Assembly (NCBI GenBank): GCA_017849335.1
Contig: JAFIHP010000361.1
Location: 1 to 6,783, forward strand
Direction: 5' to 3'
Source: Actinomycetales bacterium
GTDB lineage: Bacteria; Actinomycetota; Actinomycetes; S36-B12
DNA: 6,783 nt
Part shown: in pieces, positions 1 to 5,467 of the stretch
Numbering within the stretch: the stretch's first letter is position 1
Layout of the letters: each line of letters opens with the position of its first letter
Made by a program: the position numbers and the translations under genes
Notes under the pieces: model-generated
What the model was told of the DNA's origin: nothing
Database searches by the model: none
Seen by the model: the letters and a program-made list of their open reading frames with translations, nothing else

Positions 1-349
1 CCTTCAGCTGCGCGTCAACGGAGTGGTGCGGCAGGACCTCACGCCGGCCGACATGATCACCGAGCCGGCGGCAGCCATCACGGCGCTCGCCCGGTTCCAG
101 CCCATGGAGCCCGGCGATCTGCTGCTGACAGGCACGCCCGGTGGAACCGCCCTCAAGGCACCGCCGCACGTCGTGGAGATCATCGCCGCGATGCTGCCCA
201 CGGCGACGAAGTGGAGGATCTTCTTCGACAAGCAGGCCAAGAACCCCGACTACCTGCGAGCAGGCGACATCGTCACGACGTCGATCGCCACCGACGACGG
301 CACCATCGACCTGGGCACCCAGGTCAACGTCGTGACGGACGCGCCGTGA
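1..349 (+). CDS. Fumarylacetoacetate hydrolase (FAH) family protein, 3' part only
   Basis: Only the C-terminal 115 residues are present; the first full codon is at base 2 and the stop is TGA 347-349. The FAH-family core is visible: a strand reading LRVNGVVRQ, then PGDLLLTGTPGG, which is the usual GD-x-x-TGTP-x-G substrate/metal-site loop, and near the end RAGDIVTTSI followed by a short strand ending in VNVVTDAP. Members hydrolyse, hydrate, isomerise or decarboxylate beta-keto or 2-oxo diacids made by aromatic-ring cleavage, using a Mg2+ or Mn2+ ion in the cytoplasm. Between the TGTPGG loop and the final GD lies a stretch of about 40 residues with LPTATKWRIFFDKQAKNP, longer than in the small family members and probably a subfamily trait. 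The stop overlaps the start of the following ring hydroxylase gene, which supports an aromatic catabolic operon. The metal-binding acidic residues lie upstream of the window, so the exact reaction cannot be assigned. The GTG at 23 is internal and not a real start. Confidence 0.88.
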   Translation, partial: LQLRVNGVVRQDLTPADMITEPAAAITALARFQPMEPGDLLLTGTPGGTALKAPPHVVEIIAAMLPTATKWRIFFDKQAKNPDYLRAGDIVTTSIATDDGTIDLGTQVNVVTDAP

Positions 350-1974
350 GCACGGCCGCCGACGATCTCGTCGTCCCCGTCCTCATCGTCGGGGCGGGAC
401 CCACCGGCGTCTCGGCGGCGACGATGCTCGCGCAGCGCGGCATCGACTCGCTTCTGATCGATCGGTACGCCGCGGTCTACCCCCTGCCGCGGGCCGTCCA
501 CCTCGACGACGAGGTCCACCGCATCCTGCAGGGCATGGGCATGGCCGACGCGTTCGCCGCGATCTCGGAGCCCCGTCAGGGGCTGGTGATCGTCGACAAC
601 CGGCTGCGGATCATGGCGCGTTTCGATCGCACCCGCACCGTCGGCGATCACGGCTGGCCGCAGGCCAACTTCTTCGACCAGCCCGAGTTCGAGGAGGCCC
701 TGCGCGCGAACCTCCGCCGGTTCCCCGGCACGCGTATCCAGGGCCGTCGGGAGCTCGTCCGCTTCGAGCAGGACGTCACCGGTGGCAAGGCGCCCGTGCG
801 GGCCGTGGTGCGCGACCTCGACTCCGGGGAAGAGACGGTGGTGTGGGCGAAGGCGCTCCTGGGATGCGACGGGGCAAACAGCACCGTGCGCGACCTCATC
901 GGATCCACCCTGGTCGACCTGAAGTTCGAGGAGCGCTGGCTCGTCATCGACGCGACGTCGCCGCAGCCGCTGGACGTGCTGGACGTCGCGTACCAGGTGT
1001 CCGACTCGACGCGACCAGCCACCTTCATGAAGGTGCTGCCCGGCCGGTACCGCTGGGAGTTCCGGCTCAACGAGGGGGAGACAGTCGACGACCTGTGCGC
1101 ACCGGGCCGGTTCAGCGAGCTCATCCGCCCGTGGACGCAGGACGTCCCCATCGACGACCTGACGATCATGCGCACCGCCGAGTACACGTTCCGCGCCCGC
1201 ATCGCCGACCGGTGGCAGGACCGCCGTACGTTCCTGCTGGGCGACGCGGCGCATCTGACTCCGCCCTTCATCGGGCAGGGACTGTGCGCCGCGCTGCGCG
1301 ACGCCTCGAACCTGTGCTGGAAGCTCGCTGCGGTGCTCGACGGGGGCGCACCCGAGTCGCTCCTGTCGACCTACCAGGAGGAACGCTTCGCGCCGGCGAA
1401 GAACCTCGTGCGCAAGGCCGTGATGCTGGGGACTGCCATGTCCGGCGGACCGGGGTACGCCTCGTTCCTGCGTCGTGCCGTTCTGGCCGCGCTGTGCCGG
1501 GTCCCCGGGATCTCGGACAAGGTTCTGGACACACCCTCGCCCCCGCTGGCGATCAGCCCGCTCGTGAAGCGTGACAAGAAGCACCCCTTGCCCGGCACGT
1601 TGGCGCCCCAGCCCTGGCTCGTCGTAGACGGAGTGCGCCGACGCGCGGACGACGTCCTCGGCAGCGGCTTCTCCGTCGTGACCGTCGTGGCCCCGGACCC
1701 CCAGACGCAGGAGCTCGCGAAGCGCCTCCAGGCGCCGATCGTGCTGATCGCGTCGAGCGCTCTGCCTGCCGGCGTCGTGCCCGACGTGGACGCCATCGCC
1801 GTGGACGAGGACGCGGTGCTGCTGACCTGGCTGCGCGCTGCGGGAGCGTCCACCGTGATCCTGCGTCCGGACCGGGTCGTCCTGCTGCAGTCCACGAACG
1901 ACGATCGCCACCTCGGCGTCGACGACCTCGACCCGATGGTCGGCACGCCGCCCCTGGCCACCCCCGTCCCCTAG
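346..1974 (+). CDS. MhpA-like FAD-dependent aromatic hydroxylase (3-(3-hydroxyphenyl)propionate hydroxylase type)
   Basis: A 542-aa class A flavoprotein monooxygenase that would use NAD(P)H and O2 to add an ortho hydroxyl to a phenolic ring. The N-terminal Rossmann fold starts at once (VLIVGAGPTG, Gly16/18/21, acidic Asp39 at the end of the second strand). The DG motif is GCDGANSTVRD (173-183) and the second FAD motif is GDAAHLTPPFIGQG (299-312), followed by RDASNLCWKL. A C-terminal thioredoxin-like domain spans about 410-520 and ends with ILRPDRVVLL, as in MhpA and related phenol hydroxylases; MhpA itself is about 550 aa. I chose GTG 346 because it overlaps the FAH stop as GTGA (4 bases) and puts the Rossmann strand at residue 11. 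An in-frame ATG at 211 would lie inside the FAH gene and add residues with no family resemblance. Translational coupling to the FAH gene is likely. Substrate specificity (hydroxyphenylpropionate, resorcinol-like or another phenol) is inference. Confidence 0.85.
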   Translation: MSTAADDLVVPVLIVGAGPTGVSAATMLAQRGIDSLLIDRYAAVYPLPRAVHLDDEVHRILQGMGMADAFAAISEPRQGLVIVDNRLRIMARFDRTRTVGDHGWPQANFFDQPEFEEALRANLRRFPGTRIQGRRELVRFEQDVTGGKAPVRAVVRDLDSGEETVVWAKALLGCDGANSTVRDLIGSTLVDLKFEERWLVIDATSPQPLDVLDVAYQVSDSTRPATFMKVLPGRYRWEFRLNEGETVDDLCAPGRFSELIRPWTQDVPIDDLTIMRTAEYTFRARIADRWQDRRTFLLGDAAHLTPPFIGQGLCAALRDASNLCWKLAAVLDGGAPESLLSTYQEERFAPAKNLVRKAVMLGTAMSGGPGYASFLRRAVLAALCRVPGISDKVLDTPSPPLAISPLVKRDKKHPLPGTLAPQPWLVVDGVRRRADDVLGSGFSVVTVVAPDPQTQELAKRLQAPIVLIASSALPAGVVPDVDAIAVDEDAVLLTWLRAAGASTVILRPDRVVLLQSTNDDRHLGVDDLDPMVGTPPLATPVP

Positions 1975-1976
1975 CC

Positions 1977-1981
1977 GGAGG
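1977..1981 (+). promoter_or_regulatory. Ribosome binding site of the acyl-CoA synthetase gene
   Basis: GGAGG begins 3 bases after the hydroxylase stop (TAG 1972-1974) and lies 7 bases before ATG 1989. The spacing is optimal, so it fixes the start of the acyl-CoA synthetase and leaves no room for a separate promoter, which supports co-transcription. Confidence 0.8.
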
Positions 1982-1988
1982 CACCCAC

Positions 1989-3881
1989 ATGGACGAGATC
2001 ACCTGGCCCGACAGGTACGACCGGCCGAGCGACCTCGACGTCATCGAGACCGTCCCGTACGCGGAGCGCGGGTTTCCCGACACGACCCTCGCCGCCGTCG
2101 AGCGCGCCGAGCGGCTGTGGCCCTCGCGCATCGCCCTGTCGATCATGCCGAGCGGCGAGCACTGGAACGAAGCCGTCGACCTGACCTACGGCGAGCTGGC
2201 GGCATCCGTGCGCTCCTACGCCAACGCGCTCGCCTCGCTGGGGGTGTCTCGCACCGACACCGTCGCCCTGGTGTCACCGAACACCGCTCAGCTCATTCCC
2301 GCACTGCTCGGCGCGCAGGCCGTGAGCATCGCCGCACCCGTGAACCCGGCTCTGCGCGAGGACCACATCCTGCACCTGCTCCAGGCGGGCAACGCCAGCG
2401 TGGTCGTCGCCGCCGGCCCGGAGATCCACCCGCAGCTGTGGGCCGCTGCCGTCGCCGCAGCCGGCCTCCTCCGGCCGAAGGCCCTGCTCGCCCTGCGCCC
2501 GACCGCGGCAGCGGGGTCGGCCCCGCAGCTCGACCAGGTCGACGGGGTGACCGTCGCCTACCTGGAGGACCTGGCCGCGGCGCAGCCCGGCGACCAGCTG
2601 ATCGGCCCTCCGCCGGCCGGATCGGACCTCGCGGGCCTGTTCCATACCGGCGGCACCACCGGTGTGCCCAAGCTCGCCGCGCATACGCACCGCATGGAGA
2701 TGGCTGATGCGTGGGCGGTCGGGGCGATGTCGGAGCTCGACGATGACTCGGTGCTGCTCGCGGCACTGCCGCTCTTCCACGTCAACGCCGTCGTGGTGAC
2801 CCTGCTCGCGCAGGTGCTGCGAGGGCGACGGGTGGTGTGGGCCGGACCGCTCGGCTACCGCGACCCGGCGTTCATCGGCTCCTTCTGGCGCATCGTGGAG
2901 CACTACCGCATCGCGGCGATGTCCGCCGTGCCGCTGGTCTACTCGACCCTGCTGTCGGTTCCCGTCGACGGGGACATCTCGAGCCTGCGGATGTGCATCG
3001 TCGGAGCTGCCCCGCTGCCTCGCGCGGTGACGACCGCCTTCCACGACCACACGGGCATCCAGCTGGTCGAGGGCTACGGCCTCACCGAGGCCACCTGCGC
3101 CAGCGCGCGCTCCTTCGCCGCGGACCCGAGGCCGGGCAGCTGCGGGCAGCGCCTGCCCTACCAGTCCGTCGCCGCCGCGCGGCAGGATCCGCAGACCGGC
3201 GCGTGGTCGACGCTGCCTCCCGACGAGGTGGGCACGATCGTCATCCGGGGAGACGTCGTCTTCCCCGGCTACGTCGTCGCCCACGACCACGACGGACCGG
3301 TCCTCGACACCGCGGGCAAGGTCACCGACGGATGGCTCGACACCGGCGACGTGGGCTCGGTGAGCGCGGACGGGTTCATCACCCTGCGCGGTCGCACCAA
3401 GGACCTCATCATCCGCGGTGGGCACAACATCGACCCTGCTGTCATCGAGGAGGCCCTGCGTTCGCATCCGGCGGTCATCGACGCCGGTGCTGTCGGCAGC
3501 CCCGACGAGCGAGCGGGCGAAGTGCCCGTGGCGTTCGTCACCGTACGCGACGCGGACGTCGCCACGGACGAGCTCATCGCGTGGGCCGCCGGTCGGGTCT
3601 CTGAGCCGGCGGCAGCGCCGAAGGCCGTCTTCATCGTGGATGCGCTGCCCGTCACCGCCGTGGGCAAGCCCTACAAGCCCGAGCTGCGGCTCCTCGCCGC
3701 GCGCTGGACCCTGCGGTCGCAGCTGGAGAGCCGGGGCGCCGTGCTGGTCGGTGACGACTGGTGCGCGGACGACGGAGGCTCTATCCGCCTGGCCGTCCCC
3801 GAACCCGCCGACGCCGAACTCCGTGACTCCGTCGCCGGGCTGCTCGACCGCTACCCCTTCCGCTGGGACTTCGTCGTCTGA
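1989..3881 (+). CDS. Acyl-CoA synthetase (AMP-forming), ANL superfamily
   Basis: A 630-aa enzyme that would activate a carboxylic acid with ATP to an acyl-adenylate and then to the CoA thioester. The core motifs are in order: phosphate loop HTGGTTGVPKL (219-229), aromatic-site motif LPLFHVNA (260-267), GAAPLP (339-344), EGYGLTEAT (361-369), GWLDTGDVG (448-456), and hinge region GRTKDLIIRGGHNIDP (468-483), with the C-terminal catalytic lysine in TAVGK (Lys560). The overall pattern, including HTHR after the P-loop and RGGHNIDPAVIEEAL, resembles a roughly 630-aa acyl-CoA synthetase group that I recall from actinobacteria and proteobacteria. The approximately 70 residues after Lys560 fit that group and are not a fusion. 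The gene sits 14 bases after the hydroxylase, so its substrate is likely an aromatic or arylalkanoic acid, or a fatty-acid-like side chain from the same pathway. This is inference, because ANL specificity cannot be read from motifs. The stop is TGA 3879-3881. Confidence 0.9.
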   Translation: MDEITWPDRYDRPSDLDVIETVPYAERGFPDTTLAAVERAERLWPSRIALSIMPSGEHWNEAVDLTYGELAASVRSYANALASLGVSRTDTVALVSPNTAQLIPALLGAQAVSIAAPVNPALREDHILHLLQAGNASVVVAAGPEIHPQLWAAAVAAAGLLRPKALLALRPTAAAGSAPQLDQVDGVTVAYLEDLAAAQPGDQLIGPPPAGSDLAGLFHTGGTTGVPKLAAHTHRMEMADAWAVGAMSELDDDSVLLAALPLFHVNAVVVTLLAQVLRGRRVVWAGPLGYRDPAFIGSFWRIVEHYRIAAMSAVPLVYSTLLSVPVDGDISSLRMCIVGAAPLPRAVTTAFHDHTGIQLVEGYGLTEATCASARSFAADPRPGSCGQRLPYQSVAAARQDPQTGAWSTLPPDEVGTIVIRGDVVFPGYVVAHDHDGPVLDTAGKVTDGWLDTGDVGSVSADGFITLRGRTKDLIIRGGHNIDPAVIEEALRSHPAVIDAGAVGSPDERAGEVPVAFVTVRDADVATDELIAWAAGRVSEPAAAPKAVFIVDALPVTAVGKPYKPELRLLAARWTLRSQLESRGAVLVGDDWCADDGGSIRLAVPEPADAELRDSVAGLLDRYPFRWDFVV

Positions 3882-3887
3882 CGCGGC

Positions 3888-3928
3888 CCCGGGACCTGGT
3901 GACGGGGCAAGCGCGCGACGGTCCCGGG
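3888..3928. terminator. Inverted repeat between convergent genes, possible bidirectional terminator
   Basis: CCCGGGACC at 3888-3896 is exactly complementary to GGTCCCGGG at 3920-3928, giving a 9-bp G+C-rich stem with a 23-base loop. It occupies most of the 56-base gap between the stop of the acyl-CoA synthetase (3881) and the stop of the leftward arsC (3938), which is where a shared terminator is expected. There is no T-run on either side, so it is not a classical intrinsic terminator. Such stems without U-tracts are common proposed terminators in high-GC actinobacteria. Confidence 0.5.
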
Positions 3929-3937
3929 ACGACGGAC

Positions 3938-4603
3938 TCAGCGGACCGGCGCTGCGATCTGGACGAGGAGCGACTCCACGCGCCGCTTGATGTCGTCACG
4001 GATCCGGCGCACGTCGTCGATGCCGAGGCCGGCGGGATCGGGCACCTGCCAGTCCTCGTACCGCTTGCCGGGGAAGATCGGGCAGGCGTCACCGCACCCC
4101 ATGGTGATGACGACATCGGCCGCACGGACGATCTCGTCGGTCCACGGCTTCGGGAACTCGCCCGATATGTCGATGCCGACCTCCGCCATGGCGGCGACGG
4201 CGACATGGTTGACGGCGTTGCCGGGTTCGGACCCTCCGGACCAGGCCACGGCACGATCTCCGGCCATCGCGTTGAAGAAGCCGAGTGCCATCTGCGAGCG
4301 CCCGGCGTTGTGCGTGCACAGGAAGAGGACCACGGGCCGGTGGTCGTCGCTCTTCCCCTCGACCCGGGCCAGGGCCGTCAGCCGCTCGCGCGCGAAGCGC
4401 TCGGCGAACATGGGCAGGTAGGTGTCGTTGGACAGCCGACCGGCGAACTCGTCGTAGGACGTGATCAGGAAGCGCTCGATCGTCTCGGCCCCGAAGACGC
4501 CGTCGAAGTTCTTCTGCAGCAGCAGTGACGACGAATGCAGGGTGCTGACGTGGAGCTCGGGGAGGTCATCGCGGAAGTAGGTGGGGATCATGGAGCGCAC
4601 CAT
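3938..4603 (-). CDS. arsC: Arsenate reductase, LMW-phosphatase fold with N-terminal helical domain
   Basis: A 221-aa protein that would reduce arsenate to arsenite in the cytoplasm. Residues 90-221 form the low-molecular-weight phosphatase-like domain. VVLFLCTHNAGRSQMA (91-106) holds the C-x5-R oxyanion loop with nucleophile Cys96 and Arg102. ITMGCGDACP (166-175) carries Cys170 and Cys174, and PDPAG (188-192) has the general-acid Asp189. Residues about 15-83 form a separate helical domain (SSLLLQKNFDGVFGAETIERF ... YLPMFAERFARERL) that I recall in actinobacterial arsenate reductases and phosphatase-like proteins. The reductant is probably mycothiol/mycoredoxin or thioredoxin; the motifs do not decide which. 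It is not the glutaredoxin-type ArsC of enteric plasmids. The start is not certain: ATG 4603 has only a weak, distant AGG, and an in-frame ATG at 4591 (residue 5) is also possible. It is transcribed divergently from arsR. Confidence 0.9.
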   Translation of the reverse strand: MVRSMIPTYFRDDLPELHVSTLHSSSLLLQKNFDGVFGAETIERFLITSYDEFAGRLSNDTYLPMFAERFARERLTALARVEGKSDDHRPVVLFLCTHNAGRSQMALGFFNAMAGDRAVAWSGGSEPGNAVNHVAVAAMAEVGIDISGEFPKPWTDEIVRAADVVITMGCGDACPIFPGKRYEDWQVPDPAGLGIDDVRRIRDDIKRRVESLLVQIAAPVR

Positions 4604-4608
4604 ATTCG

Positions 4609-4624
4609 ATCAGTGCCTATTGAT
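4609..4624. promoter_or_regulatory. Candidate ArsR operator dyad 1
   Basis: ATCAG, 6 bases, TTGAT. The half-sites match as inverted repeats except at one position (G in place of A). The form ATCAA-N6-TTGAT resembles ArsR/SmtB family operators. It lies just downstream of the predicted arsC transcription start, inside the arsC leader, where bound repressor would block arsC. Confidence 0.45.
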
Positions 4625-4638
4625 TCAATGTTTGTTGA
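4625..4638. promoter_or_regulatory. Candidate ArsR operator dyad 2
   Basis: TCAA, 6 bases, TTGA is an exact inverted repeat, with the right half extending to TTGAT at 4639. It abuts dyad 1, and together they give two direct copies of T(A/G)TTGAT starting at 4618 and 4633, 15 bases apart. The left side also belongs to an exact 11-base palindrome, ATTGATTCAAT, at 4619-4629. It overlaps the predicted arsC transcription start and lies next to TATTAT at 4641. Confidence 0.4.
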
Positions 4639-4680
4639 TCTATTATGGACCGCACACCCGCTTCTCATAAGCCGTTGCTT

Positions 4681-4710
4681 TTGACACAAGCCGCCGCTGA
4701 TGCGTACCGT
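4681..4710 (+). promoter_or_regulatory. Candidate arsR promoter driving a leaderless transcript
   Basis: A consensus -35 TTGACA (4681-4686), an 18-base spacer and TACCGT (4705-4710, matching TAnnnT) predict a transcription start about 7 bases later, at the ATG at 4718. Neither arsR start codon has a Shine-Dalgarno sequence, so a leaderless mRNA fits. An imperfect dyad, GCTTTTG-A-CACAAGC (4677-4691, 6 of 7 pairs), is centred on the -35 box and could be an operator for this promoter. Confidence 0.5.
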
Positions 4711-4717
4711 CGACGGC

Positions 4718-5044
4718 ATGGCGACGCGCGCGACCACCTCCCCGGCCCAGCGGGCGCGGGAGATCGCCCCGATCCTCAAGGCCCTGTCCGACGAGAACCG
4801 ACTGACGCTGCTGCTGGCGATCGCCGACAAGGACAGCACCGTCACCGAGCTGGCCGACGTGTCGGGCCTGTCCCAGCCGCTGGTCAGCCACCACCTGAAG
4901 TCGCTGCGGGAGACCGGCCTGGTCACCGCCACCGCGGTGGGCCGGACGAACGTCTACTCGCTGTGCTGCGACGCCATCGCCGATCCCATCGCCCTGCTCT
5001 CCGACCTCGCGACGCCGTCCTGCGCCCCGACGAAGCGGACCTGA
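4718..5044 (+). CDS. arsR: ArsR/SmtB-family arsenic-responsive repressor
   Basis: A 108-aa winged-helix dimeric repressor (114 aa if the upstream in-frame ATG at 4700 is used). The ArsR core is clear: LKALSDENRLTLLLAI near the N-terminus, the helix-turn-helix VTELADVSGLSQPLVSHHLKSLRETGLV, and the wing TATAVGRTNVYSL. The classical ELCVCDL metal site of the plasmid ArsR is absent; the equivalent stretch is STVTELADVSG with no cysteine. Instead there is a Cys-Cys pair right after the wing (Cys83-Cys84) and a single Cys102 near the C-terminus, a possible three-thiol As(III) site. I prefer ATG 4718 because a good promoter places transcription start there and neither ATG has a ribosome site. It heads arsR-arsD-arsA, with 23 bases to arsD, and probably controls both divergent units. 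Confidence 0.9.
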   Translation: MATRATTSPAQRAREIAPILKALSDENRLTLLLAIADKDSTVTELADVSGLSQPLVSHHLKSLRETGLVTATAVGRTNVYSLCCDAIADPIALLSDLATPSCAPTKRT

Positions 5045-5054
5045 TCCCCGAACC

Positions 5055-5061
5055 GAAGGAG
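5055..5061 (+). promoter_or_regulatory. Ribosome binding site of arsD
   Basis: GAAGGAG lies 6 bases before ATG 5068. It is the strongest ribosome site in the ars part of the window and fixes the arsD start; the same reading frame is open far upstream (from 4645) but that part overlaps arsR and is not coding. Confidence 0.8.
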
Positions 5062-5067
5062 ACCGCC

Positions 5068-5466
5068 ATGCCTGTCGTCCGTGTCTACGAGCCGGCCCTG
5101 TGCTGCAACACCGGCGTGTGCGGTGAGGATGTCGACCAGGCGCTGGTCACCTTCACCGCCGACCTCACCGCCCTGGCCGAGCAAGGCGCCGATGTCGCCC
5201 GTCACAACCTCGCCAACGACCCGATGGCCTTCGCCACCGACGAGACGGTCCGGACGTTCCTGCAGGTCGCCGGCTCGGACGGCCTGCCCCTGACCACGGT
5301 CGACGGGGTCGCCGTCATGACCGGCCGGTACCCGACCCGCGACCAGCTCGCCCGCTTCGCCGGCATCGACGTGGCACCGGCCGTTCCCGCGGGCGCCACG
5401 CTTCTGCAGGTCGCCGACGAGCCCTCGGAGTCGTCGTGCGGCTGCGGATCCACCGGCTGCTGCTGA
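5068..5466 (+). CDS. arsD: Arsenite metallochaperone and weak trans-acting repressor ArsD
   Basis: A 132-aa protein that would bind cytosolic As(III)/Sb(III) and pass it to the ArsA ATPase. The N-terminal motif YEPALCCNTGVCG gives Cys12, Cys13 and Cys18, the same positions as the three As(III)-transfer cysteines of R773 ArsD. The central part (NLANDPMAF, GLPLTTVDG, MTGRYPTRDQLARFAGI) follows the family's thioredoxin-like fold. The tail is SCGCGSTGCC with Cys124, Cys126, Cys131 and Cys132; R773 ArsD instead has two vicinal pairs at its end, so the first pair is changed here to Cys-Gly-Cys. The protein is about 12 residues longer than the 120-aa R773 form, between the core and the tail. It lies between arsR (23 bases) and arsA (1 base), the standard arsRDA order. 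Confidence 0.94.
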   Translation: MPVVRVYEPALCCNTGVCGEDVDQALVTFTADLTALAEQGADVARHNLANDPMAFATDETVRTFLQVAGSDGLPLTTVDGVAVMTGRYPTRDQLARFAGIDVAPAVPAGATLLQVADEPSESSCGCGSTGCC

Positions 5467-5467
5467 C

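Larger units (their letters stand above)
4604..4699. promoter_or_regulatory. Divergent control region between arsC and arsR
   Basis: This stretch of nearly 100 bases is clearly richer in A+T than the rest of the window, as expected for a regulated divergent promoter. For leftward arsC, the minus strand reads TTATGA (4665-4670), 17 bases, then CATAAT (4642-4647), predicting transcription from near 4635. For the rightward genes there are two candidates: TATTAT at 4641-4646, with a poor -35 region, and TTGACA at 4681-4686, annotated separately. Several dyads described below overlap these elements. ArsR released by As(III) is the obvious regulator. Promoter calls are by eye. Confidence 0.65.

Noticed and set aside
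211..345. N-terminal extension of the hydroxylase to the in-frame ATG at 211
   Set aside because: It would add 45 Arg/His-rich residues lying within the FAH gene. The family begins with the Rossmann strand, which fits the GTG at 346.
250..1911. A 553-aa open frame on the minus strand opposite the hydroxylase gene
   Set aside because: High-GC coding sequence commonly leaves long open antisense frames. The translation is low-complexity, rich in Arg, Gly, Val and His, with no recognisable domain, while the plus strand has clear FAD motifs.
2274..3467. A 397-aa open frame on the minus strand opposite the acyl-CoA synthetase
   Set aside because: Same antisense artefact of high GC; no motif, and the plus strand carries all ANL motifs in order.
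3671..3878. C-terminal region of the acyl-CoA synthetase after the catalytic lysine considered as a fused extra domain
   Set aside because: About 70 residues follow Lys560, more than in short ANL enzymes, but the total of 630 aa is normal for the subgroup it resembles and no separate motif is seen.
4707..4716. Exact 10-base palindrome CCGTCGACGG just before the arsR start
   Set aside because: Its position is suggestive, but short GTCGAC-centred palindromes arise often by chance in such GC-rich DNA, and its half-site is unlike the other dyads.
4645..5067. Upstream extension of the arsD frame by 141 codons
   Set aside because: It overlaps all of arsR in another frame, its translation is Arg/Asp/Pro-rich without a domain, and arsD has a strong ribosome site at 5055-5061.
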